Assembly: GCA_031835245.1 (NCBI GenBank)
Contig: JAVKOQ010000245.1
Location: 1 to 30,000 of the forward strand
Source of the DNA: Balamuthia mandrillaris
Taxonomy: Eukaryota > Discosea > Longamoebia > Balamuthiidae
Direction: 5' to 3'
DNA: 30,000 nt
The notes under the pieces are model-generated. The model worked only from the letters and a program-made list of their open reading frames with translations, did not search any database and was not told the DNA's origin. Made by a program: the position numbers and the translations under genes. Position 1 is the stretch's first letter. Each line of letters starts with the position of its first letter. This document shows positions 15,199-25,248 of the stretch, piece after piece.

Positions 15199-18030
15199 AT
15201 GCAACATCCTTGGATGATCGGCCACCTCGTTGCTCTCATCATCTTCACCGCACTTTTTTCAGCCGCCTCGGCCCATCCTCACACCACGGAAAATGTCATC
15301 AACTTCTTGTTCGCCGGGATGATACCTGCTCAACCGGCCTCGTCTTGCCCTCCAACACCATCGCAAGAATCCATTAAAGTGGCTGCTATAGTCAACAGCG
15401 TCTCTTCGCCCGATCTACAACTAGCCTACGAAACAGCGAGGTCAACGATCGTTGGCGACCGGAACCCCACCATCGACTTGGTCCTGCGTGACACGCATGG
15501 AGACTCGAGAAACGCGCTGCGTCACGTTAAGGAACTGTACGTGCAGGGAGTGCGCCTTTTCACTGGGTTTGGAGGCAGCAACGAGGTCAAACTCGTGATG
15601 GACTGGGCCAACGTCCACGCTAGGGACGCGTTGTTCTTCAGTCTCACAAGCACGGCGCCGTCTCTCGACTATGACAACCTGTTCCGCATGTCGATGAACG
15701 ACTTTTATCAAGCCCACGTCGTCGCCAGCGTTATTGAACGAGTGCAACGAACCGCGGTCGTCATCTTGCGCGACGACAGCCTGTATGCTAACGACTTTAA
15801 CGAGAGCCTGCACATCGCACTTCCGTTGAAGGGGATCGAGATCAGCGACGAAATCGTCTTTGCTGATGGAAGCATCAGGAACACAGCGACAGCGCAGCCT
15901 TTCATCGCTCGACTGCAAACCGTCCTTGGACAACACAACGACAACGTTCCGGGCGTGCTCTGCATTTGCTCTCCCAATGAAGTCGCGCACCTCCTCCGCG
16001 CCGCGTCAACTGCCACGCACGAATCCGTTCTCACCACCCCCTGGTTTGGAACGGACAACATCGCTTTCTCTCTCACCCCGTTTTCTGACCCGGTGGTTCT
16101 AAGCGCGGCACGCAAGGTGGGCCTATTCTCGACACTGTACATTGGAGACCGCCTTCAAGCCGACAATGACGCAAGGCTCAGCTTTTACATTGGAATGTCG
16201 CTCCTCAAGGGGGCGCCAGTCACTGCCCCCACCTATGGTCTCGCATTCGATTCGCTGTTACTTCTCCACAGCACATGCAAACTACAGCTGCGCGATTGGC
16301 CTCAGAACGTGCAAGCGTACATCCGCCACACTGCCAAGTACATTTACGGAATTTCGGGCGTGTTGGAGTTTGAGCAGACAGGCGACCGTAAGCGCGGCAG
16401 TTTTCTCATTGGCTTCATTCCCGATCCGTCTAAAGGGACGGCCCTGCCCGATGGCACTATTTGGTCAATCTATGGCAGCACCTTTCTCAACGGACTTGAA
16501 GAGTCTTCCGAGTGGACCCGTCGGGTTGCTCGAAACAAAATCAGGCGAGGAACTTCCAGCGAGGCCCCACAAGTTGATGTGGGCGCCCCTCTTGGTCGTA
16601 CTTCAGAGGAAGCGGGGGTCGGCCATTATTTCCACCAACAACTCTGGGCCCTCTTACAGTCTAAAGTCTCCGGCTTCCTTATTGAATACTGGACCCTCGA
16701 TCCCACCACGATGAACGTGGTTCACGGAACCTTTGCCGAGGGTTTCACTGGGAACGCCACTTTTCCATCTGTTTGGCCTTCGCTTGTCATCATCACCGGC
16801 ACCGACGTTAACACAGGACAGCCGCTTGAGATCATTTTCCTTTGTTCTCCGAGCTCACGCACCTCTGATTCGAGTGGATGCTATCTCATCCCGCCCGAAC
16901 TACTTGAGCAACGCTCATTGTCTTCATCAACATTAAGCGAGCGACTCTCTGACCGCGAGGTCCAAGTGGTCGCTGTTTGCGGACCATGGGCGATGGGATG
17001 CGCATATGGTCCGGGGCCGGGCTGCGTTTCGGGATCACTTGGTTGCGTCGAAAACGTCCTGCGGGCGCTTGGCATTGTGCCCGAGTGGATCCCTCCATTG
17101 CCTCCTGTCCGTGTACCGATTCCCATCGGCGGAAGCTGTGTTGTTGCTGGAACCCCCGTTGCAATGGCAGATGGCACCAATAAACCCATCGAAACGGTTA
17201 GACCAGGAGATAAGATTGTATCAGCCGTGTGGTCTGCACGTGATGGGACTTGGAAGGCATCAACCGCGTCTGTTGCTTATCTAGATGTCACAGTACTCGG
17301 TGAACGCACACTGCTTGGGTTCAACGGGCTGGCGCCGTTCATTACTGACGATCACCCATTGCCTCACCCCCACTCAACTAGCACTGTCCTCTCGTTCAAC
17401 CCAATAAACACAGCCCACCATTTCCCTGACCTCATCAACGACCTTCGCGCCGTCCAACACAACACCGAGTTGATGTTCCTATCTGAGTCGGAGCTCCGTC
17501 TTCAACCCATTGTAAAAGTTAGCAGAGAAGAGTCTTTGCCCTCTGACACTCCGGTTTACACTATCTTCACTGACAAGTTGGAGCACAACGCGTTCATCGC
17601 CAATGGCCTTCTCATGTACGCGGACGCCCCGTTCCTCCTTCGTGAACCTGCCTATGCACTCGTCCTCCAAGACGTCCTTGACATCGCCGCCGCTAAACTC
17701 CACTACGACTCCGGACAGTCGGTAGTGGACATTCGCAAGGAAATGCATCAGCTCGCTAAGCGCATCACTACCGCCATGCACGAATTCGCAGAACACCTCA
17801 TGCAAGACAACTACCCGACCGCGACGGACGAGTTCCATGAATTCTACCAATCACGCGTGCAGTCCGCGTGGTCTAAATTCGACCCGCGCAAACTTAACCG
17901 CTACACCGCCTCGCTGTTCACGGCCTGTTGGCGCGAGTCACAAAGCTTCAAATTCTTGCAGGCCATGCCGCCCGAAAAGGGCTTGCAGTTGATCGCCGCC
18001 CTCGCTAAAGCTGCCAACACCGTCATGTGA
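15199..18030 (+). CDS. Secreted type-1 periplasmic-binding-like protein fused to a Hint autoprocessing domain
   Basis: This is a 943-residue frame without introns. An in-frame TAA at 15193 fixes the ATG at 15199. Residues 1-26 are a signal peptide (hydrophobic LVALIIFTALF, cleavage probably after SAASA). Residues about 58-410 resemble a type-1 periplasmic-binding/ANF-receptor fold: IKVAAIVNS, then RHVKELYVQGVRLFTGFGGS, AVVILRDDSLYANDF and YGLAFDSLLLLH. A Cys/Gly-rich link precedes a Hint domain at about 645-808. It opens with GSCVVAGTPVAMADG (nucleophile Cys647), then IETVRPGDKIVSA, block B TDDHPLP (Thr716, His719) and EHNAFIANGLLMY (795-807). The C-terminal His-Asn needed for intein splicing is absent, so hedgehog-like thioester cleavage or ligation is more likely than splicing. 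The last 130 residues are helical and unassigned. The frame is much more GC-rich than its surroundings. The ligand and the fate of the tail are unknown. Confidence 0.9.
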   Translation: MQHPWMIGHLVALIIFTALFSAASAHPHTTENVINFLFAGMIPAQPASSCPPTPSQESIKVAAIVNSVSSPDLQLAYETARSTIVGDRNPTIDLVLRDTHGDSRNALRHVKELYVQGVRLFTGFGGSNEVKLVMDWANVHARDALFFSLTSTAPSLDYDNLFRMSMNDFYQAHVVASVIERVQRTAVVILRDDSLYANDFNESLHIALPLKGIEISDEIVFADGSIRNTATAQPFIARLQTVLGQHNDNVPGVLCICSPNEVAHLLRAASTATHESVLTTPWFGTDNIAFSLTPFSDPVVLSAARKVGLFSTLYIGDRLQADNDARLSFYIGMSLLKGAPVTAPTYGLAFDSLLLLHSTCKLQLRDWPQNVQAYIRHTAKYIYGISGVLEFEQTGDRKRGSFLIGFIPDPSKGTALPDGTIWSIYGSTFLNGLEESSEWTRRVARNKIRRGTSSEAPQVDVGAPLGRTSEEAGVGHYFHQQLWALLQSKVSGFLIEYWTLDPTTMNVVHGTFAEGFTGNATFPSVWPSLVIITGTDVNTGQPLEIIFLCSPSSRTSDSSGCYLIPPELLEQRSLSSSTLSERLSDREVQVVAVCGPWAMGCAYGPGPGCVSGSLGCVENVLRALGIVPEWIPPLPPVRVPIPIGGSCVVAGTPVAMADGTNKPIETVRPGDKIVSAVWSARDGTWKASTASVAYLDVTVLGERTLLGFNGLAPFITDDHPLPHPHSTSTVLSFNPINTAHHFPDLINDLRAVQHNTELMFLSESELRLQPIVKVSREESLPSDTPVYTIFTDKLEHNAFIANGLLMYADAPFLLREPAYALVLQDVLDIAAAKLHYDSGQSVVDIRKEMHQLAKRITTAMHEFAEHLMQDNYPTATDEFHEFYQSRVQSAWSKFDPRKLNRYTASLFTACWRESQSFKFLQAMPPEKGLQLIAALAKAANTVM

Positions 18031-18299
18031 GTGACGGCGAGTTGACTGTTCTAACACGCCTTAAAAAGGATGGATACCATGAATGGACAGGGCCACAACT
18101 TAATGGTCAAAGAGAGAACAAAGAAACAAGGTATCAAAAGAGAAAGAGGAAAAGCTTGGTATTTTTTAATTATCAAAAAAATTTAAAGAAAAATATTAAA
18201 ATTCACACTTTGGTCGATTTGTGCCAAGAGATTGATCGCGAATTGGGCGGCCGGAAGGAAGGTGGACCAGTGGCTCCAATCAGAAGAGACCAGCTTCAT

Positions 18300-18840
18300 A
18301 AGGGCTGACTTGGCTTGACATGGGCCTCAGCAGCACCATTGGCTCGCGGGTGGTAGGCTGCAATAAATCTATGGTCGAAGCCGGAAATAGCCTTGATATT
18401 GGCGATGGTCAACGTCGTCAAGATGGTTTTCATCCCCTGAAGACCATCTCCGCTGCTTTTCCCTTTGAACACGTTGCTCTGGATCTGTTCGGCCCACTTG
18501 CCACTGACGAATCCGGCTTCTGTTACGTGATGGTGGTCACCGACATTGCCACCAGGTTTACCCTTCTGAGCAGAGTTGAGGGCACGTCTGGCAAAGGCAA
18601 TATAACGGCGAACACCATCAGCAGATTCCTGATAGAGCACAGCACCAACGCCATATTGGGAAGCATTGGTATACCAACAAGGAAGGAAAAACTGGGGTCA
18701 GGCTTGCTCAGAACCGGAGGGGAGCTGGAGATTCAGCAAAGGGCACTGAAAGCTTCGTCACTTATTCCAAAAGGGTCGAACACCCAGAACATTGCGGAGG
18801 GCATCCAACAGAGCTGTAGGCGAGAATATAAAGGAGAAAG
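18300..18840. mobile_element. Scrambled Gypsy pol fossil with pieces on both strands
   Basis: Minus-strand text near 18695-18585 reads AVLYQESADG and RRYIAFARRALNSAQK, an RNase H signature of Gypsy elements. Minus-strand text near 18360-18310 reads HRFIAAYHPRANGAAEAHVK, from an integrase. Between them, on the plus strand (about 18425-18560), EHVALDLFGPLATDESGF belongs to an integrase core. The mixed orientation shows local rearrangement. It is broken, with several breaks, and no LTR is seen. Its wording differs from the Gypsy at 7-11.5 kb, so it is a separate and older copy. Confidence 0.65.
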
Positions 18841-19045
18841 AAAAAGAAGGAGAGGCAGCATTTAAGCTAAAGGAATTATCAACAAAGAAGTGAGAAAAAC
18901 ATCAGCATAACAGGGCAAAGAGAAATGAAGAATATTAAGAAAGGAGAACTGAAAGCCAAGAGGTTTCCTCAAGTCAACAGGCAGGAAGAAGAGGTCAGTA
19001 GGAAGAAAAGAAGAGCTATTATGTTGGAGTTAAAATTCACACATA

Positions 19046-20230
19046 CTACCAAGAAATCTTATTAATGATAGATTTGTGTACAAAGATAAGATCACAAAAT
19101 ACTGGAGACTTCAAAGTGTTAGGGTTTAAATCTTTTTTTGTTTGTAAATCTACCCAAGTTTGATAAAGCAAGTAATTATAACTTAGAATCAATTCCAAAT
19201 AATCTAAAGGTCGTGTAATCCCAAGTTCTAACATGCTCTTTTCAGAATATTCAGTAAATATGATTCCAGGTGGAAATGTTTGTAACAATTGTTTTGCTCC
19301 TTGCATTGCAAAGAGTTCATGACCTTCTACATCAATCTTCATTAATAAAACTTGCTCTTGTAGAATATTATCCAAAGTTTCCACTTGCACAAGTCCTCTA
19401 TCACTATATCTGTCCTTTGAAAAAAGAAAAGATGAGTTGCAATGCACATGCACATCTCCAATGTTGATGTTATCTGAGATAGATTGGCATTGCTTTCTTT
19501 CATTGCTTGCTCCAACTGGAAATAAAGTCAATGTCTTGTTGAGTGGAGGGTTTGTACAGATGCTTGCTTGCATGAGTTTCAAGTTCCAGGAGAATGGCTC
19601 CACTGCAATTGTTTTGTAACCATGTGCAGCTACTGCAAGGCTTAACCATCCCACATGTGCTCCTACGTCCAGCAGCATAGTTTTCCCTTTCTCCTTCCAT
19701 TCTTGACCAAGCTTGCTATGCATAATGTCCAATATCCTCTCTGTTGAAGTTTGCATCCAATATCCACTGGACTGTATAGTGTTACTCACAATATCTCCAC
19801 GTGGATACACATAGAGGAGATAACTGCGACGTGGCCACCTGATAGTAATCTACAGAAGGATGTTAGCATTTGATATAGAGTACACACTAAAATTAGGAGC
19901 ACATACTGCCAAGGCCTCTTCAGGCTCAGGTGTTACATGACAATCCACTGACAATGGCGATACTCGCTCAAGATGGTGAACACTAGAAGGACTTCCCGCA
20001 CTCATTTGTCCACCTGGTTGTATCACAACAGTAGATCAGCAATGATTTCAGCAAAACACACTCTGAAACTGACCGTCTTTGTCGTGTGAGGAGAGGCTAA
20101 AGAACAACAGCAAAAAAAGAGCCAGCGGAAGCAAAACCAGGTATTTGGTCCCACCACAAAAACTGTTTTCAGGCCGCATTCTGGTTTCTTGTCTCAACTC
20201 CCGCGAACTTCTTCGCTGTTTTGTCGCCAA
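19046..20230 (-). CDS. FkbM-family SAM-dependent methyltransferase, type II membrane protein (3 exons)
   Basis: Exons on the minus strand are 20230-20074, 20013-19907 and 19849-19046. The introns of 60 and 57 bp are GT-AG (GTCAGTTT...AACCAG and GTATGTGC...TCTGTAG). Joined, they give 355 residues in one frame. An N-terminal basic tail precedes one membrane segment (about 30-48, YLVLLPLALFLLLFF), so the enzyme domain would face the Golgi or secretory lumen. The methyltransferase domain (about 145-330) has the SAM loop LLDVGAHVG (DVGAHVG at 149-155), AVEPF, and the family signature KIDVEGHE at 259-266. FkbM proteins O-methylate sugars or small hydroxylated metabolites. The acceptor cannot be read here, but a membrane-anchored luminal enzyme suggests a glycan. 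The 5' end faces the kinase gene across about 770 bp. Confidence 0.9.
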
Positions 20231-21004
20231 ACGGTGCTTTCTTCAGTTCAAGTAGTGCAGGATTTGAGGTCGGTTCCTTTTTTTTTTTTTTTTTTTGCTG
20301 TCTGAACAAGTAAACTGGGAAAGAACCGGCGTAGTCTTCAAGCCAAACGGTACGTCACCCACAACGTATGGTTGTTCACACAGACTGGTCCTCATGCCAC
20401 TGCTGCAACCCGACTCTTGCCCTCAGGAACTCCAAGAATGTTGGAGTCCTGAGCAACACTCGTTTTCTGTTTTCAAAGCTTTCATTCAGCACACCTCGAT
20501 GCGGCCAGAGGTCGGTTTAGAGAACTGGGCTACGAGAACAAGAAGGAGTGGCCACTATGGGTTCGTCACAACAAGCCACTCTACGAGGAGGAATGCCTTG
20601 TCGTTACAACGCACGTTGTCTGAGGGAGGAAGGAAAAAGGCTTCATCCACCAATCGTACCCATTTGTAACCGACAGGCAGGATGTCACAAAAAGGCTTGC
20701 TTATTATCACCGACAAAGCGCAGGTTCAGACACACCACCCATGGGAAGCGGAGGGAAAGGGTGGGAGTAGCTTCTTCGAAGCCCAGCTTGTTCGTCTATC
20801 TATATTTCATGTCGACATGAGCCACACAAAGCACCCGAAAAGGCAAAGAAAAAGAATTAAAAGGCCTAAAAGCAGCAGCAGCAGGGCGAGAGGGAGAGAG
20901 AGGGAGGGAAGGAAAGCCTTGCGGTTAGTTTCTCCAGCAGCAAGGAAGCAAGAAAGAAACCGGCTTTTGTCAGTTTGCTTGTAGATAGATCTCCGAGAGC
21001 CGAA
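20231..21004. other. Divergent intergenic region between methyltransferase and kinase genes
   Basis: It holds a poly-T tract at 20279-20297 and probably both promoters. A plus-strand frame near 20505-20625 reads FRELGYENKKEWPLWVR and LYEEECLVVTTHVV, which looks protein-like, but it has no start, splice context or recognised family. An AGC/GA-rich run at 20870-20915 lies in the presumed kinase 5' UTR. Confidence 0.4.
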
Positions 21005-24000
21005 ATGACGAGTATGTTTAATAATACGTTGCGGCGTCGCAGCTCCAAGTTTCCTGCTCGCGCTTCCATTGTCAAAGAAGGTATTTTGTCTCCTTTGAAT
21101 CCTTACTTCTTATGCTGGCCTGTTGTTATTCATGCTCCAAAAAACCAACAGCTGACCAACTATTATTTTAATGTCATTAGGAGAGAAAGCGGAGAACGGA
21201 GACAAGGCTGACAAAAAAGATAAACGAAAGTCGGACAAGCCGAAGAACAAGGCCTCTTTTGAGATCTCAGGCCCTACCGCACCCGCTGTTCACAAAGTGC
21301 ACGTTGACCAGAGTTATAACTGGTCCTCTGGTACCGACGGCGAAGAAGCATACACACAATTTGATCAGGGGGTTGAGCTCGGTAAAGGGTACTTAGCACT
21401 CCTCTTCCTTTTCTCCTCGTTATTTTTCTGTCCTCTTCTTGTTCTTCTTCTTGTTCTTCTTCTTCTTCTTCTTCTTCTGCTTCTTCTTCTTGTTCTTCTT
21501 CTTCTTCTTCTTCTTCTTGTTCTTCTTCTTCTTCTTCTTCTTCTTCTTCTTCTTGTTCTTCTTCTTCTTCCTTCGTCATTTCTTTCGCATCTCGTGTGAC
21601 ATGAATGACAAGAACCATTTTTTTGTTTGTTATTCGTTTGGAACAAGGTTCATGCTTTTAACGTTCCCGTTTTTGTCCTTTTTTTTTGTGCAGAGCCTAC
21701 GGCTGCGTCTACAAGGGCACGCACATTGCCTCCGGGACGGTGTTGGCTATCAAGAGCTGCCCCAACCTCGGCCCTGCAAAGGATGCCGTGCAAAAGGAGA
21801 TAGATATATTGAAGTTATGCAAACATGATAACATCGTACAGTACTTCGGTACTTGCGAGAAGGGTAAAACCTTGTGGGTATGATGTCCTCATTGCTCTTT
21901 TCCTTCCTTTTCTTCCCCTTGCTCTTCCTCTCTCGCTCTCTTGCTCGTTCCATTCAGTTTTCTTGACATAAGTCACTATCACCAGATCTTGATGGAGTAT
22001 TGTGGAGCTGGAGCAATAGACAGTCTCAGAAAGAAGTTGCCCGACGAAAGCTTCACAGAGGAACAGATAGCAGCAGTGATGATCGAGTCCATTAAGGGAT
22101 TGGTCTATCTGCATTCCCGTAACATTATCCACAGAGACATCAAATCGGGCAATATACTGGTTTGTTTTAATTCACTTCCTTTATTTAGTTGTTGTACTAA
22201 CATCTTATTTGAATGCTAAACTTTGTGACTGCCCGCAGGTTACCGAAGATGGACAAACTAAACTAGGTCAGTCTCTTCCTTCTCCAGTCTCTGTCTCTCC
22301 CCTTCCTCAGTTATGATCATTCATGGACACTAATGAATCTATATGCAATATCCATTAAAACAGCTGATTTTGGTGTGTCGGCTATTGTGACAGAAGACAA
22401 ACACAGCACAACGATCGGAACACCGTTGTGGATGGCCCCGGAGGTGGTCTCTGGAGAAGCCTACGACAATACCGCAGACACTTGGTCATTGGGCATCACT
22501 GCGATCGAGATGGCACAGGGCGAGCCTCCCTATGCCAAAGAAAAAATGATGAAAGCGATGGTGTTAATCTCTTCTGGGCAACCTCCTAAAATGGACCAGC
22601 CAGAAAAGTGGTCCTCGGACTTTCATGACTTCATCAACACTTGTTGCATCAAAGACCCAAAAGACAGACCCACTGCAGCTAAATTACTTGAGGTTTGTAT
22701 TCGCTTCGCTTCTCTTCTCTTCTTCTCTTCTTTTATCTGTTCTCTCTCTCTCTCTCTCTCTCTCTCTTCATGTCATCCCTGTTTGGGTGTTTCTAACTTT
22801 TTTATTCTTTATTGCAGCACCCATTCTGCAAAAAAGTAACAAATCCAAAAGAAGTGATGGTCGAATTGCTGAAAAAGGCTGGCATATATAAAGAACTGGA
22901 GCTTCACTCATCTGGTGGTGCCAGTAGTGGAAGCCAGACAAATTCTAATGGTTCTTCTTCAAGTGGCAATGGGGGTACTCCCACCTCCCAAAAGAAAAAG
23001 AACGCGCTCGCTGCTTCTACTTCTGGTATGCGCAGTTGCAAACTCCTTTCTTTACATCTTTACAAAATCGTGTATAACTTTTTTCCCTATCATTTGTTCC
23101 ACTTTCTCCAGGGAGCAAAGAAAAAAAGTCTAAACCCTCGAAAGCCACCTTTGAGATCTCGGGACCAACGGCGCCCGCTGTTCACAAGGTTCATGTGGAC
23201 CAAAGCTACAACTGGACAGGTGCTGACGGAGAAGAAGGCTATACACAATTCGACCAAGGAGATGAGCTTGGCAAAGGGTATTGCCTCTTTTCTTTTCTTT
23301 TCCCTTCTTTTCTTTTCTGTTCTTTTCTTTTCTTGTCTTAGCTGGGTAGCTCATCGTTTTTGGTGCGTAAAGAGCGTATGGCTCTGTCTACAAAGGAACG
23401 CACATTGCATCGGGAGCGGTATTAGCAATCAAGAGCTGCCCCAACCTGGGTCCAGCTCGCGACACGGTCCAAAAAGAAATCGACATCCTGAAGTTATGTA
23501 AGCATGACAACATCGTTCAATATTATGGAACTTGTGTCAAAGGCAAGAGTTTGTGGATTCTTATGGAGTTTTGCGGAGGCGGAGCTATTGACAGCCTCAT
23601 GAAGAAACTACCGGAAGGTACCTACACCGAAGCGCAGATAGGAGCTGTTATGGCGGAGAGCCTTAAAGGCCTTATCTATTTGCACAGCCGCAATATTATT
23701 CATCGTGACATCAAAGCTGCCAACATTCTTCTCACAGAAAGCGGACAGACGAAACTAGGCACGTTTCTTGTTTATATCTCTCTTCTCTCGATCTCTTCTC
23801 TTCTCTCAACCCGTTAGTCTCTCCTTGGCAAGTTCTAACTACAACCTTTGACGACCACTTTTTTTTAAACACAGCTGATTTTGGTGTATCAGCTGTTGTG
23901 AAAGAAGACAAACAAACAACCACCATAGGCACTCCTCTATGGATGGCGCCAGAAGTGCTTGCGGGTGAGGCCTATGATAGCACTGCAGACACGTGGTCGC

Positions 24001-25110
24001 TTGGCATCACTGCCATCGAGATGGCACAAGGAGAACCTCCTCACAAGCAAGAAAAAATGATGAAAGCAATGATGCTGATTTCGTCAGGGGATCCTCCCAA
24101 GTTAAGCCAGTCAGAGAAATGGTCGCCCGAGTTCAACGATTTCATAAAGACGTGTTGCGTCAAGGAAGCTTCTCAGCGTCCTGACTCCACCAAGCTGTTG
24201 CAACATCCTTTCATCCTGAAGGCTTTGCCTCAATCCAAAGCAATCATGGTTGACCTGCTTAAGGCATTAGGCAAATACAAGGTACTGCCGTCAATTACAA
24301 GTATTTCGTCTTGTGCTCATTTGTTTATTATTGGATTGAAAAAAAAAATCATTTTTTGCTAACTGTGGCCCAATACAGGAGCCTGATATTTACAGTACCT
24401 CCGTTGGAAGCAGTTCGGCTGGCAGCGGGGTCGAGCTTACCGCTGAGGAGAAAGTAAAGGCTAGAAAGAAGAAAAGTGTGGTAGAAGTAGAACTCTCCAC
24501 TCCCATTTCTTCGCAACAAGTTGAGGAAGACGCCAAGATCTTGGCCCTGAAGCAAATCATCAGCGACTTAAAGAAAGATCTCGAAGAAGAGAAGAAAAAG
24601 CAAAAACTGCTTGTTGGCACGGAAGGCAAGTCGGAGGCGCAAGTGTTGGAAGCTTTGGCGGAGGCCAAGAAGGAGAACAAAAAGAGCAAAGCTGCTTACA
24701 AGAAACTTCAAGCGGAGCTTGATGAGACTCAGGCTAAAGTCAAAGAGTTGGAGCACACCAAAGCAGAGCTGGAAACGCAGATCAAGACTTTAAGTGCAGC
24801 GTCCAGTCCTGCGGGCGGAGGAGGCAGCGGATCTCCCTCTTCTTCTTTCGGTAACAGCTCGCCAATTCCAGCTGTGGAGTCAAAGAAGAAAGAAAAGAAG
24901 GAGAAGAAGAAGAAAGGAACAGGCGGACCTACCACCATCCAGGGTATCGACGAAAGCCTCCTAAAGAAGATGTCACGAGAAGAACTTTTGAAGAAAGTGA
25001 AAGAAATGGATGCACAAAATAGAGCATTGGCGGCAGGCAAGGCTCAAGGCGACGCCACTGTCAAACTTCTTCTGGAGCAAATACGGGAGTTGAAGAGTCA
25101 AGCAAGCTGA
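21005..25110 (+). CDS. Tandem double CRIB-STE20 protein kinase with coiled-coil tail (11 exons)
   Basis: Exons are 21005-21080, 21181-21388, 21694-21877, 21986-22159, 22239-22266, 22364-22692, 22818-23025, 23112-23277, 23373-23758, 23875-24281 and 24379-25110. Joined they keep one frame of 965 residues. After a basic Lys-rich start come two complete units offset by exactly 363 residues. Each has a CRIB-like motif ISGPTAPAVHKVHVD (54-68 and 418-432), as in Rac/Cdc42-binding PAKs but with the usual Phe replaced. Each then has a kinase domain (about 90-340 and 453-703) with LGKGAYG, catalytic Lys (115, 478), HRDIK (205, 568), DFG (225, 588) and GTPLWMAPEV. Both units keep all key residues, so both should be active. 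A Ser/Gly/Lys linker joins them. Residues 723-965 contain a Glu/Lys-rich coiled coil and a Lys-rich segment. PAK and GCK/MST kinases are the nearest known types. I infer internal duplication and GTPase-linked signalling. Confidence 0.93.
21433..21582 (+). repeat. (CTT)n tract in kinase intron 2
   Basis: About 150 bp of TTC/GTTC units fill half of the 305-bp intron, the largest in the gene. The reading frames of Phe/Leu or Glu here are artefacts. Confidence 0.9.
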
Positions 25111-25135
25111 ACGTTTTCTTTCCTTGTGATTTTCT

Positions 25136-25141
25136 TTTATT
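25136..25141 (-). terminator. Candidate polyadenylation signal of the minus-strand receptor gene
   Basis: TTTATT on the plus strand is AATAAA on the minus strand, about 108 bp past the receptor stop and only 26 bp past the kinase stop. No AATAAA is seen on the plus strand for the kinase, so the convergent 3' ends probably overlap. Confidence 0.45.
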
Positions 25142-25248
25142 TTGTACAAGATTACATATTCATTCTCTCTAGCCTCTTCTCCCTCTCTCTCTCTCTCGTT
25201 TCTTCCGCCACGTACAATTAGTTGCCTTTTTGCTGTTTGTTCCTTATC

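Noticed and set aside
18027-18308. Open frame overlapping the Hint stop codon by four bases
   Set aside because: The overlap resembles bacterial coupling, but the frame runs into AT-rich sequence, has no domain, and the host is eukaryotic.
21439-21828. Phe-rich hydrophobic frame that could pass as a membrane protein
   Set aside because: It is the (CTT)n tract of kinase intron 2, and the kinase frame is restored by splicing 21388 to 21694.
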